DNA of 64,000 bases, taken from positions 25,551 through 89,550 of the forward strand of contig JAYRWE010000024.1 of assembly GCA_041918175.1 (NCBI GenBank), given 5' to 3'. The position numbers and the translations under genes were made by a program. Shown here one piece after another: positions 52,526 through 59,661 of this stretch. Numbering within the stretch: position 1 is the first letter of the stretch; every line of letters begins with the position of its first letter. A model generated the notes under the pieces. It searched no databases, was not told the DNA's origin, and saw nothing but the letters and a program-made list of their open reading frames with translations. This stretch comes from JABWAN01 sp041918175 (GTDB lineage: Bacteria > Zhuqueibacterota > Zhuqueibacteria > Zhuqueibacterales > Zhuqueibacteraceae).

Positions 52526-52933
52526 TTAATAGATCACCTCTTGATTGGGCGCTGCATCGACGACGATATATATAAATTCGTTGCCGCGAGCGAGACCGTC
52601 AGTCAAAATTTCAGAAGTGTTTTCAACGCGAAGAACGCGGTTGAGATTGCGTTTTCGGCATAAAATGTCCGTCACCTGTTCATCGTCCAAGTAAGCCAAC
52701 TCTTTCAGGGCATCTGAAATCGGTTTGGGAATATTGTCTACATCCATCGCCGCGCCCTCGTAGAAATAAGTGATGGTCAACATTACCGGCTCGGCAACAG
52801 GCAGTTCTCCACTCGGCCAATATTTCTCCGCGACCGCCCGCACCTGCTCCTTCCACTCGCGAACACGCTCGCGGCGACGAGCTTGTTGGGAAACGGGAGG
52901 GCCATCAATGATAAATTCGAATGGCAACATCAA
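52526..52933 (-). CDS. RusA-like crossover junction endodeoxyribonuclease
   Basis: A 135-residue protein. The central DVDNIPKPISDALKEL (about 79-94) with YLDDEQVTDI matches the RusA signature (DxDN, KxxxDAL, DDxxI), including the catalytic aspartates. RusA resolves Holliday junctions; small RusA homologues are usually prophage- or element-borne. ATG 52933 is preceded by AT-rich DNA. It is translationally adjacent to the nuclease/HEPN gene and lies between nuoF and nuoG. Confidence 0.8.
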   Translation of the reverse strand: MMLPFEFIIDGPPVSQQARRRERVREWKEQVRAVAEKYWPSGELPVAEPVMLTITYFYEGAAMDVDNIPKPISDALKELAYLDDEQVTDILCRKRNLNRVLRVENTSEILTDGLARGNEFIYIVVDAAPNQEVIY

Positions 52934-52993
52934 TTTTAAAAAATCTTTTGTTTAATGGCCATGAATCTAGGAGTGCATTCACTCACTAAAAAA

Positions 52994-53791
52994 CTACAAC
53001 AACCGCAACTGCGGCGAGCCGTCATCCAAATATCGAAACACGTTTTCCTCGATCACGTCTTGCAAGCCGCCCAATTGGTTGATCGTCTTTTTAATTTGTC
53101 GAACGACCTCTGCAAGATTCTTCTGAATTTCCTCTGTCGTAAAACGCAGCACTGACCAGCCGAAGCTTTCGAGCATATTGTTGCGCTTCTTATCGCGCTT
53201 CACGTCTTGCTCATCCAAATGGAATCTGTCGCCGTCGCATTCCACATCGATATTTCGGGCTTTGCAAAAGAGCGCGAAATCAAGATAAAATTTCTTGCTC
53301 TCCTCCTCCACGAGATATTGCCTCTCGGCCTCGATCTTCTCCTTGCGTAACGCTTTCCAAAACGTTTCCTCCAACGGGCTTTCATAAAAGACTTCGTTGA
53401 TTTCAGCGGCGTTTTGGAAATGCCACAGTGTCGTTGGAATGAACAGGATGCGGCGCGGGCGACGGCTGATTATCGGCACGTCACGAACGCGGTGTTCGTT
53501 GAATTGGATTTTATAGTAGTCGTCCTCGGCCTTGGGATCGTTTGGCATCTCCGGCAGCAGTTCCTTGCGCTTGACGATGGTGATGCCTTTGACTTCGCTG
53601 TAGCATCGAATCCGATAAGCTTCCGGCCCAAATTCTTTGGTTTGATAAAAAGCGATATGCCTCAGGCTTTTATCAATGACGCTCTTGGGAACTTGCTTCG
53701 TCTTGACGGGAATGCGATACCAATACCGCTCTTGCGCGATTTTAAAGTCACGCTTGTTGTTCATCAAGGCGATGAGGAAATCTCTTTGCAT
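52994..53791 (-). CDS. DUF559/Vsr-like endonuclease-domain protein
   Basis: A 265-residue protein. The C-terminal DUF559 region has KFYLDFALFCKARNIDVECD GDRFH (two adjacent pieces, about 172-196), where Asp and the Glu-x-Asp form a PD-(D/E)xK-type centre, then RDKKRNNMLESFGWSVLRFT. The N-terminal part (about 1-115) is unassigned. The frame starts inside and interrupts a RelE-type toxin gene; ATG 53764 is an alternative start. Role probably mobile or defensive, inferred. Confidence 0.75.
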   Translation of the reverse strand: MQRDFLIALMNNKRDFKIAQERYWYRIPVKTKQVPKSVIDKSLRHIAFYQTKEFGPEAYRIRCYSEVKGITIVKRKELLPEMPNDPKAEDDYYKIQFNEHRVRDVPIISRRPRRILFIPTTLWHFQNAAEINEVFYESPLEETFWKALRKEKIEAERQYLVEEESKKFYLDFALFCKARNIDVECDGDRFHLDEQDVKRDKKRNNMLESFGWSVLRFTTEEIQKNLAEVVRQIKKTINQLGGLQDVIEENVFRYLDDGSPQLRLL

Positions 53792-53885
53792 CGATTGTCT
53801 CCATCACACGCGCGATATCCGACTTGGGCAAGGCGCGCAAATCTTTCTCGACCGAAGGCTTGGGCGTAACGTCATACAAGGCCAT
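53748..53885 (-). pseudogene. RelE/ParE toxin truncated after 32 residues
   Basis: From ATG 53885 the frame reads MALYDVTPKPSVEKDLRALP KSDIARVMETID (two pieces), a normal RelE N-terminus, then departs into unrelated residues and a stop at 53748. Its start overlaps the antitoxin stop by 14 nt. The break coincides with the start of the DUF559 gene, so insertion or recombination there destroyed the toxin. Confidence 0.75.
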
Positions 53886-54063
53886 CTTTCTTCAGCCTGC
53901 GCTTCAATTCATCCAAAGCAATCGGCCTCTCATCGCGACGCCGGGCAACCACGGTCAGATCGTGCAAGTCTTCCAAAAGTTTTTGATACTGCTTTAGCGA
54001 GATAATAACGCCGGTCTTCTTGCCTTTGGCGTTGACGACATACTGTGTTTGCGATACAGCCAT
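53872..54063 (-). CDS. Small antitoxin, Phd/RelB-like, now without intact toxin
   Basis: A 63-residue protein (MAVSQTQYVVNAKGKKTGVI ISLKQYQKLLEDLHDLTVV, two pieces) of the short Phd-like type that precedes RelE toxins. ATG 54063 is preferred. The downstream toxin is truncated. Confidence 0.7.
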   Translation of the reverse strand: MAVSQTQYVVNAKGKKTGVIISLKQYQKLLEDLHDLTVVARRRDERPIALDELKRRLKKDGLV

Positions 54064-54088
54064 GTTCATTCTCATTAGTTTGTTACAT

Positions 54089-54169
54089 TCACTCTTCAAG
54101 CTTGTGTGATGATGCGGCTTTCACCTCCGGCGCACGTCCCCAATCTTTGCTGTCGCGGTTGTGGCTTGT
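54089..54169 (-). other. Possible displaced nuoF-like 3' end
   Basis: The minus-strand frame directly after the YafQ-type toxin stop reads SKDWGRAPEVKAASSHKLEE-stop. Its DW...P-x-VKAA core resembles the NuoF end (NWKPAVKAA-stop). Similarity is short and could be chance. Confidence 0.25.
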
Positions 54170-54451
54170 TCAATACACTTCATCGTGAGAACCGATTTCT
54201 CCCAATAGAATTGCCTCTTTTTCACCAACTTCGACGAATTTGAATATGATGCGAAGATCGTAACCTGCACCACATGCCCATAAGCCCTGAAGCTCGCCCT
54301 TCAACTTGTGCGTTCTGAGACTCGGATGAAAGGCATCATCTGAGAGCAACTTCAAAGCAGCATGAATTTCAGAGGCTAGCTCCGGCTGCTTTTTGACAAG
54401 CTTCTTCGCAGCGCGCACAAACGCGTTTGATCTTATAAGCTCGCGCGTCAC
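54170..54451 (-). CDS. YafQ/RelE-type mRNA interferase toxin
   Basis: A 93-residue toxin (SNAFVRAAKKLVKKQPELA ... LRTHKLKGELQGLWACGAG then YDLRIIFKFV ... ILLGEIGSHDEVY). HKLKGELQGLWA with the final GSHDEVY is the YafQ/RelE pattern, including the C-terminal His. It overlaps the antitoxin by 4 nt. The operon lies directly downstream of nuoF. Confidence 0.85.
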   Translation of the reverse strand: MTRELIRSNAFVRAAKKLVKKQPELASEIHAALKLLSDDAFHPSLRTHKLKGELQGLWACGAGYDLRIIFKFVEVGEKEAILLGEIGSHDEVY

Positions 54452-54663
54452 AACATGATCTCAGCCATGAGTTCATCCGGCGTTACCACACGACTATTGC
54501 CCGTTTGAAATTCTTCGTAAGCTTCTTGAACGTTCTTGGCCAACTCCGCGCGTCTGCGCGCCAGCAATCGCTTTTTGAGAATATCGAGCAGGCTCTCCTG
54601 TTCTTCCACCGTCAAATGATCGGCTGCTTCCAAGATTTCACCGAAGGAGGCAATTGCTTCCAT
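54448..54663 (-). CDS. Antitoxin of the YafQ-type toxin
   Basis: A 71-residue acidic/helical protein (MEAIASFGEILEAADHLTVE EQESLLDILKKRLLARRR, two pieces). GGAG lies 9 nt before ATG 54663. Its stop overlaps the toxin start by 4 nt. It starts 49 nt after the nuoF stop, so it may be co-transcribed. Confidence 0.75.
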   Translation of the reverse strand: MEAIASFGEILEAADHLTVEEQESLLDILKKRLLARRRAELAKNVQEAYEEFQTGNSRVVTPDELMAEIML

Positions 54664-54711
54664 AATTCTTTTCTCCAAATCTTTCGCGCATTTTTTCTAT
54701 CTGTGCTTTGG

Positions 54712-56013
54712 CTACGCTGCCTTCACCGCCGGTTTCCAATTCGTGAACTCTCCTTCGTGGCATTTGCCGGTGCGCGCGTGCGCTTCGAACTCTTCACGGT
54801 ATTTTTTGATGAAGCCAAACGTAGGCAACGCCGCGGCGTCGCCGAGCGGGCAGATCGTATTGCCCATTACGCCGTTCGCGATGCTCCAAAGATTGTCCAC
54901 GTCTTCCATTCGCGCTTGGCCGTGCAGCATGCGATGGAGCACTTTATCCATCCAGCCCGTGCCTTCGCGGCACGGCGTACATTGGCCGCAGCTTTCGTGG
55001 TGATAAAAACGCATCGTGACCATCATCACATCGAGCAAGCACGTGCCTTCTTCAATCGCGATGATGCCCGCGGAGCCGATCATCGAACCGATGGCCGCGA
55101 GCGATTCGACATCCATCTTCACGTCGATCTCTTCGGGCCGCAGCACCGGCGAAGAGGAGCCGCCGGGAATCACCGCTTTCAACCTCTTCTCACTGCGCAT
55201 GCCGCCCGCGTGCGTGTAAATGATGTCGCGCAGCGTCGTGCCGTGCGGCAATTCATACACGCCGGGCTTGCTCACGTGGCCGCTCACGCTATAAAAACGA
55301 TAGCCGCCGCATTTTTCCGTGCCGAGCTTCGCGAACCACTCGCCGCCGTTCTTCATGATCGAAGGTACATACGCAATCGTCTCGACGTTGTTGACAATCG
55401 TCGGCGAACGGAAGAGACCTTCGATGGCCGGAAACGGCGGCTTCATGCGCGGCCAGCCCTTCTTGCCTTCGAGCGATTCGAGCAGCGCGGTTTCTTCGCC
55501 GCAAATGTATGCGCCCGCGCCGCGATGTACATAAAGATTCAATTCGTAATCCGTGCCGAGCACATTCTTGCCGAGCATGCCGTTTTGATAGGCCTCATCA
55601 ATCGCCGCTTGCAAGATGCGCGCAGGCTCCACGTATTCGCCGCGAATGTAGATATAGGCCGTGTGCGCGTCAATGGCCTTCGAAGCGATGATGATGCCTT
55701 CGATGAGCGCATGCGCCGCGCCGGTGATGATGTAGCGATCTTTGAACGTGCCAGGCTCGCTTTCATCCGCGTTGATAACGAGGTACTTGGGCTTGGGCAC
55801 ATTCTTCGGAATGAAGCTCCACTTGCGGCCAGTCGGAAAGCCCGCGCCGCCGAGTCCGCGCAAATTGGATTTGATGACTTCGTTAATGACTTCTTCCGAG
55901 GTCATGGCCAGCGCCTTCTTCGCGGTTTCGTAGCCGCCGAGGGCGAGATAGTTTTTGAGGTGCTGGCATTGCTGCTGGATGAGAGGCGTAAGAATGCCGC
56001 CGTTGGGTGTCAT
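54712..56013 (-). CDS. nuoF: NADH-quinone oxidoreductase subunit F
   Basis: A 433-residue NADH-binding flavoprotein. The NADH/FMN loop is GLGGAGFPTGRKWSF (about 75-89), then INADESEPGTFKDR, GAGAYICGEETALLESLEG and the 4Fe-4S ligands in SCGQCTPCREGTGW (about 356-369). The last Cys is in NTICPLGDAAA. It belongs to the first set but is separated from nuoE by six accessory genes and from nuoG by six more. Confidence 0.95.
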   Translation of the reverse strand: MTPNGGILTPLIQQQCQHLKNYLALGGYETAKKALAMTSEEVINEVIKSNLRGLGGAGFPTGRKWSFIPKNVPKPKYLVINADESEPGTFKDRYIITGAAHALIEGIIIASKAIDAHTAYIYIRGEYVEPARILQAAIDEAYQNGMLGKNVLGTDYELNLYVHRGAGAYICGEETALLESLEGKKGWPRMKPPFPAIEGLFRSPTIVNNVETIAYVPSIMKNGGEWFAKLGTEKCGGYRFYSVSGHVSKPGVYELPHGTTLRDIIYTHAGGMRSEKRLKAVIPGGSSSPVLRPEEIDVKMDVESLAAIGSMIGSAGIIAIEEGTCLLDVMMVTMRFYHHESCGQCTPCREGTGWMDKVLHRMLHGQARMEDVDNLWSIANGVMGNTICPLGDAAALPTFGFIKKYREEFEAHARTGKCHEGEFTNWKPAVKAA

Positions 56014-56066
56014 GTGCGATCAGTTCCTTTTCAAAACGATGGCTGGCGAAACCATTAAAAAGCTTT

Positions 56067-56157
56067 TTACCGCTAAGACGCGAAGAGCGCGAAGGGAAAA
56101 GCTAACTCAATTGCAATGCTTTGCTCTTTGCGAACTTTGCGCCTTCGCGGTAAAATT
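56067..56157. repeat. Inverted-repeat element, family F
   Basis: A roughly 91-bp imperfect palindrome: TTTTACCGCTAAGACGCGAA and inner CGAAGGGAAAAGC pair with GCTTTGCTC...TTTGCG and GCGCCTTCGCGGTAAAA. One copy seen in the window. Confidence 0.65.
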
Positions 56158-56174
56158 TGTTGCACAATCAAACT

Positions 56175-56501
56175 TCAATGCGTGTTGATTTCAATGCCCG
56201 TGCGCTTGATGTCGAGCACGATGGGCAGTTCTTCTTTCTCAAACTCTTCGGGCGAAAAACAAATCGGTTCCAAATCAACGTTGTAGCGCGAAGCGCGGCC
56301 GAGAATTCTTAGATTGATGTCAATCGAGTTTTCGGTATTGAGCGCCGGCGTGACGATCGCCAAGTCAATATCCGAATAATCGCGCGCGCGATTATTCGCA
56401 TACGAGCCGAACAAATACGCCCGCTCAATGGGAAGCTCGGGCCGAATCTTCTCCAAAAAAGTTTGAATTACGGCAATGGCTTCAGTTTTTGTGTAAGCCA
56501 T
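56175..56501 (-). CDS. MNT-domain nucleotidyltransferase (MntA-type antitoxin)
   Basis: A 108-residue minimal nucleotidyltransferase. The motif is FGSYANNRARDYSDIDLAIV (31-50), with the catalytic SDID (D44/D46), followed by INLRILGRASRY. In HepT-MntA systems this enzyme adds AMP to the HEPN toxin and neutralises it. The reading frame overlaps the HEPN gene by 34 nt. Located between nuoF and a second HEPN gene. Confidence 0.85.
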   Translation of the reverse strand: MAYTKTEAIAVIQTFLEKIRPELPIERAYLFGSYANNRARDYSDIDLAIVTPALNTENSIDINLRILGRASRYNVDLEPICFSPEEFEKEELPIVLDIKRTGIEINTH

Positions 56502-56893
56502 GTGATCAGGCTCTCGGTTTTGGTCAAATACTCTTTCGCTTCTTTTTTGCCGATTGCTTTTGAAAGAGCCTCGATGGTTTCTTTGTAACGCGCATTCAAG
56601 TAGTACCCACTGAGGTTTCCAATCAGCGTGCGTGTTTCTTCGGCAAATTCAGGCAAAATGCCTGCGAGTTCTGCTAACTTTGGAAGGAAATGAATCGGCT
56701 TAATCTCTTTGCCTTGAAATGCCAAAATTGCTTTCAGCGCCTTCTCAATGGCTTGCTGGCACATGAAGACGACGTAGAGATAGCGGCCAGCTTTGTACAT
56801 GGCTCGCGCTGTCTCGAAATCATACTCGACCCGATCCATCCAGATTTTCACGGCGGAGGGCCAATTTATTTTGCTCGCTTTGCGCATACTCAT
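56468..56893 (-). CDS. HEPN-domain toxin (HepT-like)
   Basis: A 141-residue helical protein (DRVEYDFETARAMYKAGRYL ... VVFMCQQAIEKALKAILAF ... IHFLPKLAEL ... GYYLNARYKE). This is the standard HEPN pattern, with the partner MNT gene directly downstream and overlapping. HEPN proteins of this group are RNases. The pair forms a HepT/MntA-like toxin-antitoxin module inside the nuo locus. Confidence 0.85.
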   Translation of the reverse strand: MSMRKASKINWPSAVKIWMDRVEYDFETARAMYKAGRYLYVVFMCQQAIEKALKAILAFQGKEIKPIHFLPKLAELAGILPEFAEETRTLIGNLSGYYLNARYKETIEALSKAIGKKEAKEYLTKTESLITWLTQKLKPLP

Positions 56894-56943
56894 TGAATAA
56901 AGCTTTGACGGCCTCGACAGCAGATAGAGATAGACCAGTCAGA

Positions 56944-57738
56944 TTAGCTTGTTTTCCAATTTCCCTTACTAACATACTGTGGTGTGCACTCAATCTCTTT
57001 AATTGCGATATCAAAGACTGCGCTCGTGGCTGTCGTGAATGCAGTATAAGCTTTATGGGCAAAGACCATTAATGTCTCTATGTCAAGCTCTGGTTGATCA
57101 CCAAGAGCTAGTGTGAGTACGGCTGCACCTTTACTAGAGTTTTTCCATCGGTTTCTTCTTTTGAATTGAATTCCATAATTTTTCAGTAACGGGCGCTGAT
57201 CGTGTACCCACTGGTTACGATAGTTCGTAACAAATTTCCATTCGGCATCATCTACTAACGCCGAAAGATGGCATGTAACAGGATGGTCCGGTTGCGTTGA
57301 TATGAAGTACTTTCCAATTTTTATTGCCAAAGAGGTGGTCGATGCTTTACCATGTTGGTCAATGTCTGATTGTGGGATATTGTAGAAGACCTTTAAAAAA
57401 TTGGCCAAGTGTTCTGCGGCTGAATAGAGTCGCAAGCAGACATCGTCTGCATAAAATCTCGACGTAAAAATCTTCGTAAACGTGGCCTCTGCTTTTTGAT
57501 TTTCCATCTTAAGATAATAGGCATAGTTTGCTTCCATCTCCGATAACGCTAATCGTGCTTCATTGATATAGTCAATGGCGTCATGTAGACAAACAAATGC
57601 CTCCGGCCATCTTGATTTTGACCCATACACTATTGCCAAAGTATCTGCGTCATACATAATTATATCTTTTAAGTTATCTGGCGTTTTGATCTTGAGAGCA
57701 ATTGTTTTTAGTTCATCATCGGTCAATGGTCCTCGCAT
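56944..57738 (-). CDS. HEPN-like protein (Cthe_2314-like) of unknown function
   Basis: A 264-residue helical protein. NYRNQWVHDQRPLL near residue 185 contains the HEPN Rx4H catalytic-type motif (RNQWVH), and the earlier helix YADDVCLRLYSAAEHLANFL fits a HEPN bundle. No membrane or secretion signal. It is next to the DUF2442 and TIR genes, so a conflict role is plausible. Codon use is more AT-rich than in the nuo genes. Confidence 0.55.
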   Translation of the reverse strand: MRGPLTDDELKTIALKIKTPDNLKDIIMYDADTLAIVYGSKSRWPEAFVCLHDAIDYINEARLALSEMEANYAYYLKMENQKAEATFTKIFTSRFYADDVCLRLYSAAEHLANFLKVFYNIPQSDIDQHGKASTTSLAIKIGKYFISTQPDHPVTCHLSALVDDAEWKFVTNYRNQWVHDQRPLLKNYGIQFKRRNRWKNSSKGAAVLTLALGDQPELDIETLMVFAHKAYTAFTTATSAVFDIAIKEIECTPQYVSKGNWKTS

Positions 57739-57750
57739 CGTACAAACTCC

Positions 57751-58134
57751 TTAAGGTATATGAGGCTGCGTTCCTAATTTTGCCCTCAACTCTTCCCAAG
57801 TCACACCCGCTCCAGGTTCTCTTTTATAATCCTCAAGCCTTCTATCCAACTCCCGCTTCTGCGCTTCAGTCAAATTATCTTCGTCTTCCATCCACGCCGG
57901 AACGCGCGAGCCATAAAGCACGTCGGGGGCGATGTCTGCGCCGTTGCTCCATACAATCGTTCCAAGCTCTTCATCAACGCGAACCGTGCGGAAGTATGCA
58001 AGATCGTTGCGTATCGGCTCGAAGATCGGGCCGCGCAAAAGCGGCTCAAGATCGACTACTTTCTTCTCGCTATTCGAAAATTCCAAGAGCACTTCGAAAT
58101 TTCCCAATGGCTTGGCAGAAAGAACGCAAATCAT
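57751..58134 (-). CDS. DUF2442 domain fused to an addiction-module (CHP02574-like) tail
   Basis: A 127-residue protein. Residues 1-82 match DUF2442 (FEVLLEFSNSEKKVVDLEPL LRGPIFEPIRND, two pieces; GTIVWSNGADIAPDVLY). The C-terminal RELDRRLEDYKREPGAGVTW EELRAKL, in two pieces, resembles the putative addiction-module component in which a helical ELDRRLxxY..dP..g.sWEE motif is typical. The stop overlaps the TIR gene start by 4 nt. Perhaps an antitoxin for the neighbouring genes. Confidence 0.65.
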   Translation of the reverse strand: MICVLSAKPLGNFEVLLEFSNSEKKVVDLEPLLRGPIFEPIRNDLAYFRTVRVDEELGTIVWSNGADIAPDVLYGSRVPAWMEDEDNLTEAQKRELDRRLEDYKREPGAGVTWEELRAKLGTQPHIP

Positions 58135-58565
58135 TGGATGGCCTCATTGGGCACAGACGACAAATGCGCTGGCTCTTCGCGCTTAAATTTGAGCGCTTGC
58201 GCAATCTCCTGCGCCGTGGTCGAAGGGTCTTGCCGAACAACGTACTTTCGCGAACGAATCAGCATAGGAAGCTCGCCGGGTGGCAACCCTTGCTGCACGA
58301 TTGGTATGATGGGCTTGCGCGTTCCTAGCGCAGCGCCCAATTCAAACGCGACCCAATTCGATTTGGCAGCGTCCTTGTTCAGCACGAAAATAATATTCCG
58401 GCTCTCATCCAACCCTTCGCGTAGACGTTCAAGCAGCAACTCGCCGGGTTTGATCTGAGTATCATCATACCAAACCGTGACGCCTTGCGCTTTCAAGGCG
58501 TTTGTCAAATCCCGCACCCAGGCGCGATCTTGAGATGATGATGAGATAAAGGCGTCGTATTTCAT
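58131..58565 (-). CDS. TIR-domain protein 1
   Basis: A 144-residue stand-alone TIR. MKYDAFISSSSQDRAWVRDL (1-20) is the first TIR box, VWYDDTQIKPGE follows and the putative catalytic Glu is E75 in NWVAFELGAAL. TIR proteins of bacteria cleave NAD or make cyclic ADP-ribose signals during abortive defence. The next gene is fused or coupled by 4 nt (DUF2442 protein), and the second TIR gene lies 9 nt upstream. Confidence 0.8.
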   Translation of the reverse strand: MKYDAFISSSSQDRAWVRDLTNALKAQGVTVWYDDTQIKPGELLLERLREGLDESRNIIFVLNKDAAKSNWVAFELGAALGTRKPIIPIVQQGLPPGELPMLIRSRKYVVRQDPSTTAQEIAQALKFKREEPAHLSSVPNEAIQ

Positions 58566-58574
58566 GGCCGTGCA

Positions 58575-59003
58575 TCACCATTTTAAAGGTTCGTTTGTAG
58601 TAATCCGATTTTTTAGTTGTTCGAAATATTCATCCACCTGATTGAGGTCAATGAAGTCGCGACGTTTCATGAACACCGGAACTTTGGCCTGCATTAGAAA
58701 ATTTTCCGAGCCTACACCATACAACACCGTAATGATCGGTATTTTCCTCAACCACGCTGCGCCAATTTCAACCCAAATATAAGGCCGATCAAGCGACCAG
58801 GGCGTAATCAAAACCAACAACTCATCGGCCTGCTCCAGAGCTTCGTGGAGTCGCTCTTCAAAATCTTCGCCGTGATCAATATGAAGTTGATCGAGAAAGG
58901 TGTTCGCGCCACAGCTTGAAATTTTCTCAGCGATACGCTGCGCAACCCAAGTGTCGGTTCCGGCGTGGCTAATAAAAATTAGCCAATTCTTCTCGGTGGT
59001 CAT
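58575..59003 (-). CDS. TIR-domain protein 2
   Basis: A 142-residue stand-alone TIR of a distinct type: LIFISHAGTDTWVAQRIAEK (about 8-27), NTFLDQLHIDHGEDF and the catalytic-type Glu E79 in YIWVEIGAAW. It begins 12 nt after the nuoE stop, so it is likely transcribed with nuoE. The two TIR proteins are only distantly similar and could form a heteromer. No effector domain is fused. Confidence 0.8.
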   Translation of the reverse strand: MTTEKNWLIFISHAGTDTWVAQRIAEKISSCGANTFLDQLHIDHGEDFEERLHEALEQADELLVLITPWSLDRPYIWVEIGAAWLRKIPIITVLYGVGSENFLMQAKVPVFMKRRDFIDLNQVDEYFEQLKNRITTNEPLKW

Positions 59004-59015
59004 GAACGCTCCAAG

Positions 59016-59489
59016 CTACTTCATCTCCGCCAAAATCTGATCAATCTTCTCCATCGTGAGATGATCGACGTACTTCTCGTTGCATTGCATCATGGGCGCG
59101 GTTTCGCAGGAGGCGAGGCATTCAACCGTGCTGATCGTGTATTTGCCGTCGGCTGTGGTTTGGCCGTCTTTGATGCCGAGCTTCTTTTCCAAATAAGTCA
59201 GCATCTCGCGGTGGCCGCGCAGCGTGCAGGAAATCGTGCGGCAGAGTTGGAAGTGATAGGTGCCCACCGGCTTTTGGCGGAACCACGTGTAGAACGAAAC
59301 GACTTCCTTCACCTTCACGACCGGCACTTCCACAATCGCGGCGATCTCGGCTTCGAGTTCTTCGGGCACGTAGCCCAACTCTTCTTGCACAATGTGCAAA
59401 ATAGGCAACAACGCCGCGCGCTTAACGGGATAATGCGTGAGCACCTCGCGGATGCGCTGCATGGATTGATCGGAAATTTTCAAACTCAT
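59016..59489 (-). CDS. nuoE: NADH-quinone oxidoreductase subunit E
   Basis: A 157-residue thioredoxin-like 2Fe-2S subunit. Four ligands are visible: C in LCRTISC (about 87 and 92) and VECLASC (about 128 and 132). LPILHIVQEELGYVPEE and VVSFYTWF match the family. It lies downstream of nuoCD with repeat D between, then the TIR genes follow. Confidence 0.94.
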   Translation of the reverse strand: MSLKISDQSMQRIREVLTHYPVKRAALLPILHIVQEELGYVPEELEAEIAAIVEVPVVKVKEVVSFYTWFRQKPVGTYHFQLCRTISCTLRGHREMLTYLEKKLGIKDGQTTADGKYTISTVECLASCETAPMMQCNEKYVDHLTMEKIDQILAEMK

Positions 59490-59554
59490 TGACGGTTATC
59501 CAATTTGTGAATCAATTTATGCAAAACGATTACTGGCAAAACAATTCAAAAGCG

Positions 59555-59646
59555 ATGACAGAAAAATGGAGGACAGAAATATAGAGATTCGGCGTCACTA
59601 AAAAATCTTTTCAAGTTTTATTTTTCTGTCCCACATCTTTCTGTCA
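59555..59646. repeat. Inverted-repeat element, family D, copy 2
   Basis: A 92-bp element, ATGACAGAAAAATGGAGGACAG ... TTTTCTGTCCCACATCTTTC, between nuoCD and nuoE. The first 11 and the last 27 bases pair well; family D of 20531-20637. Confidence 0.75.
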
Positions 59647-59661
59647 TAACTCTGCTTGAAA

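Noticed and set aside
56820..57062. 80-codon minus-strand ORF between two HEPN genes
   Set aside because: Overlaps both better-supported frames and has no domain; most likely chance.
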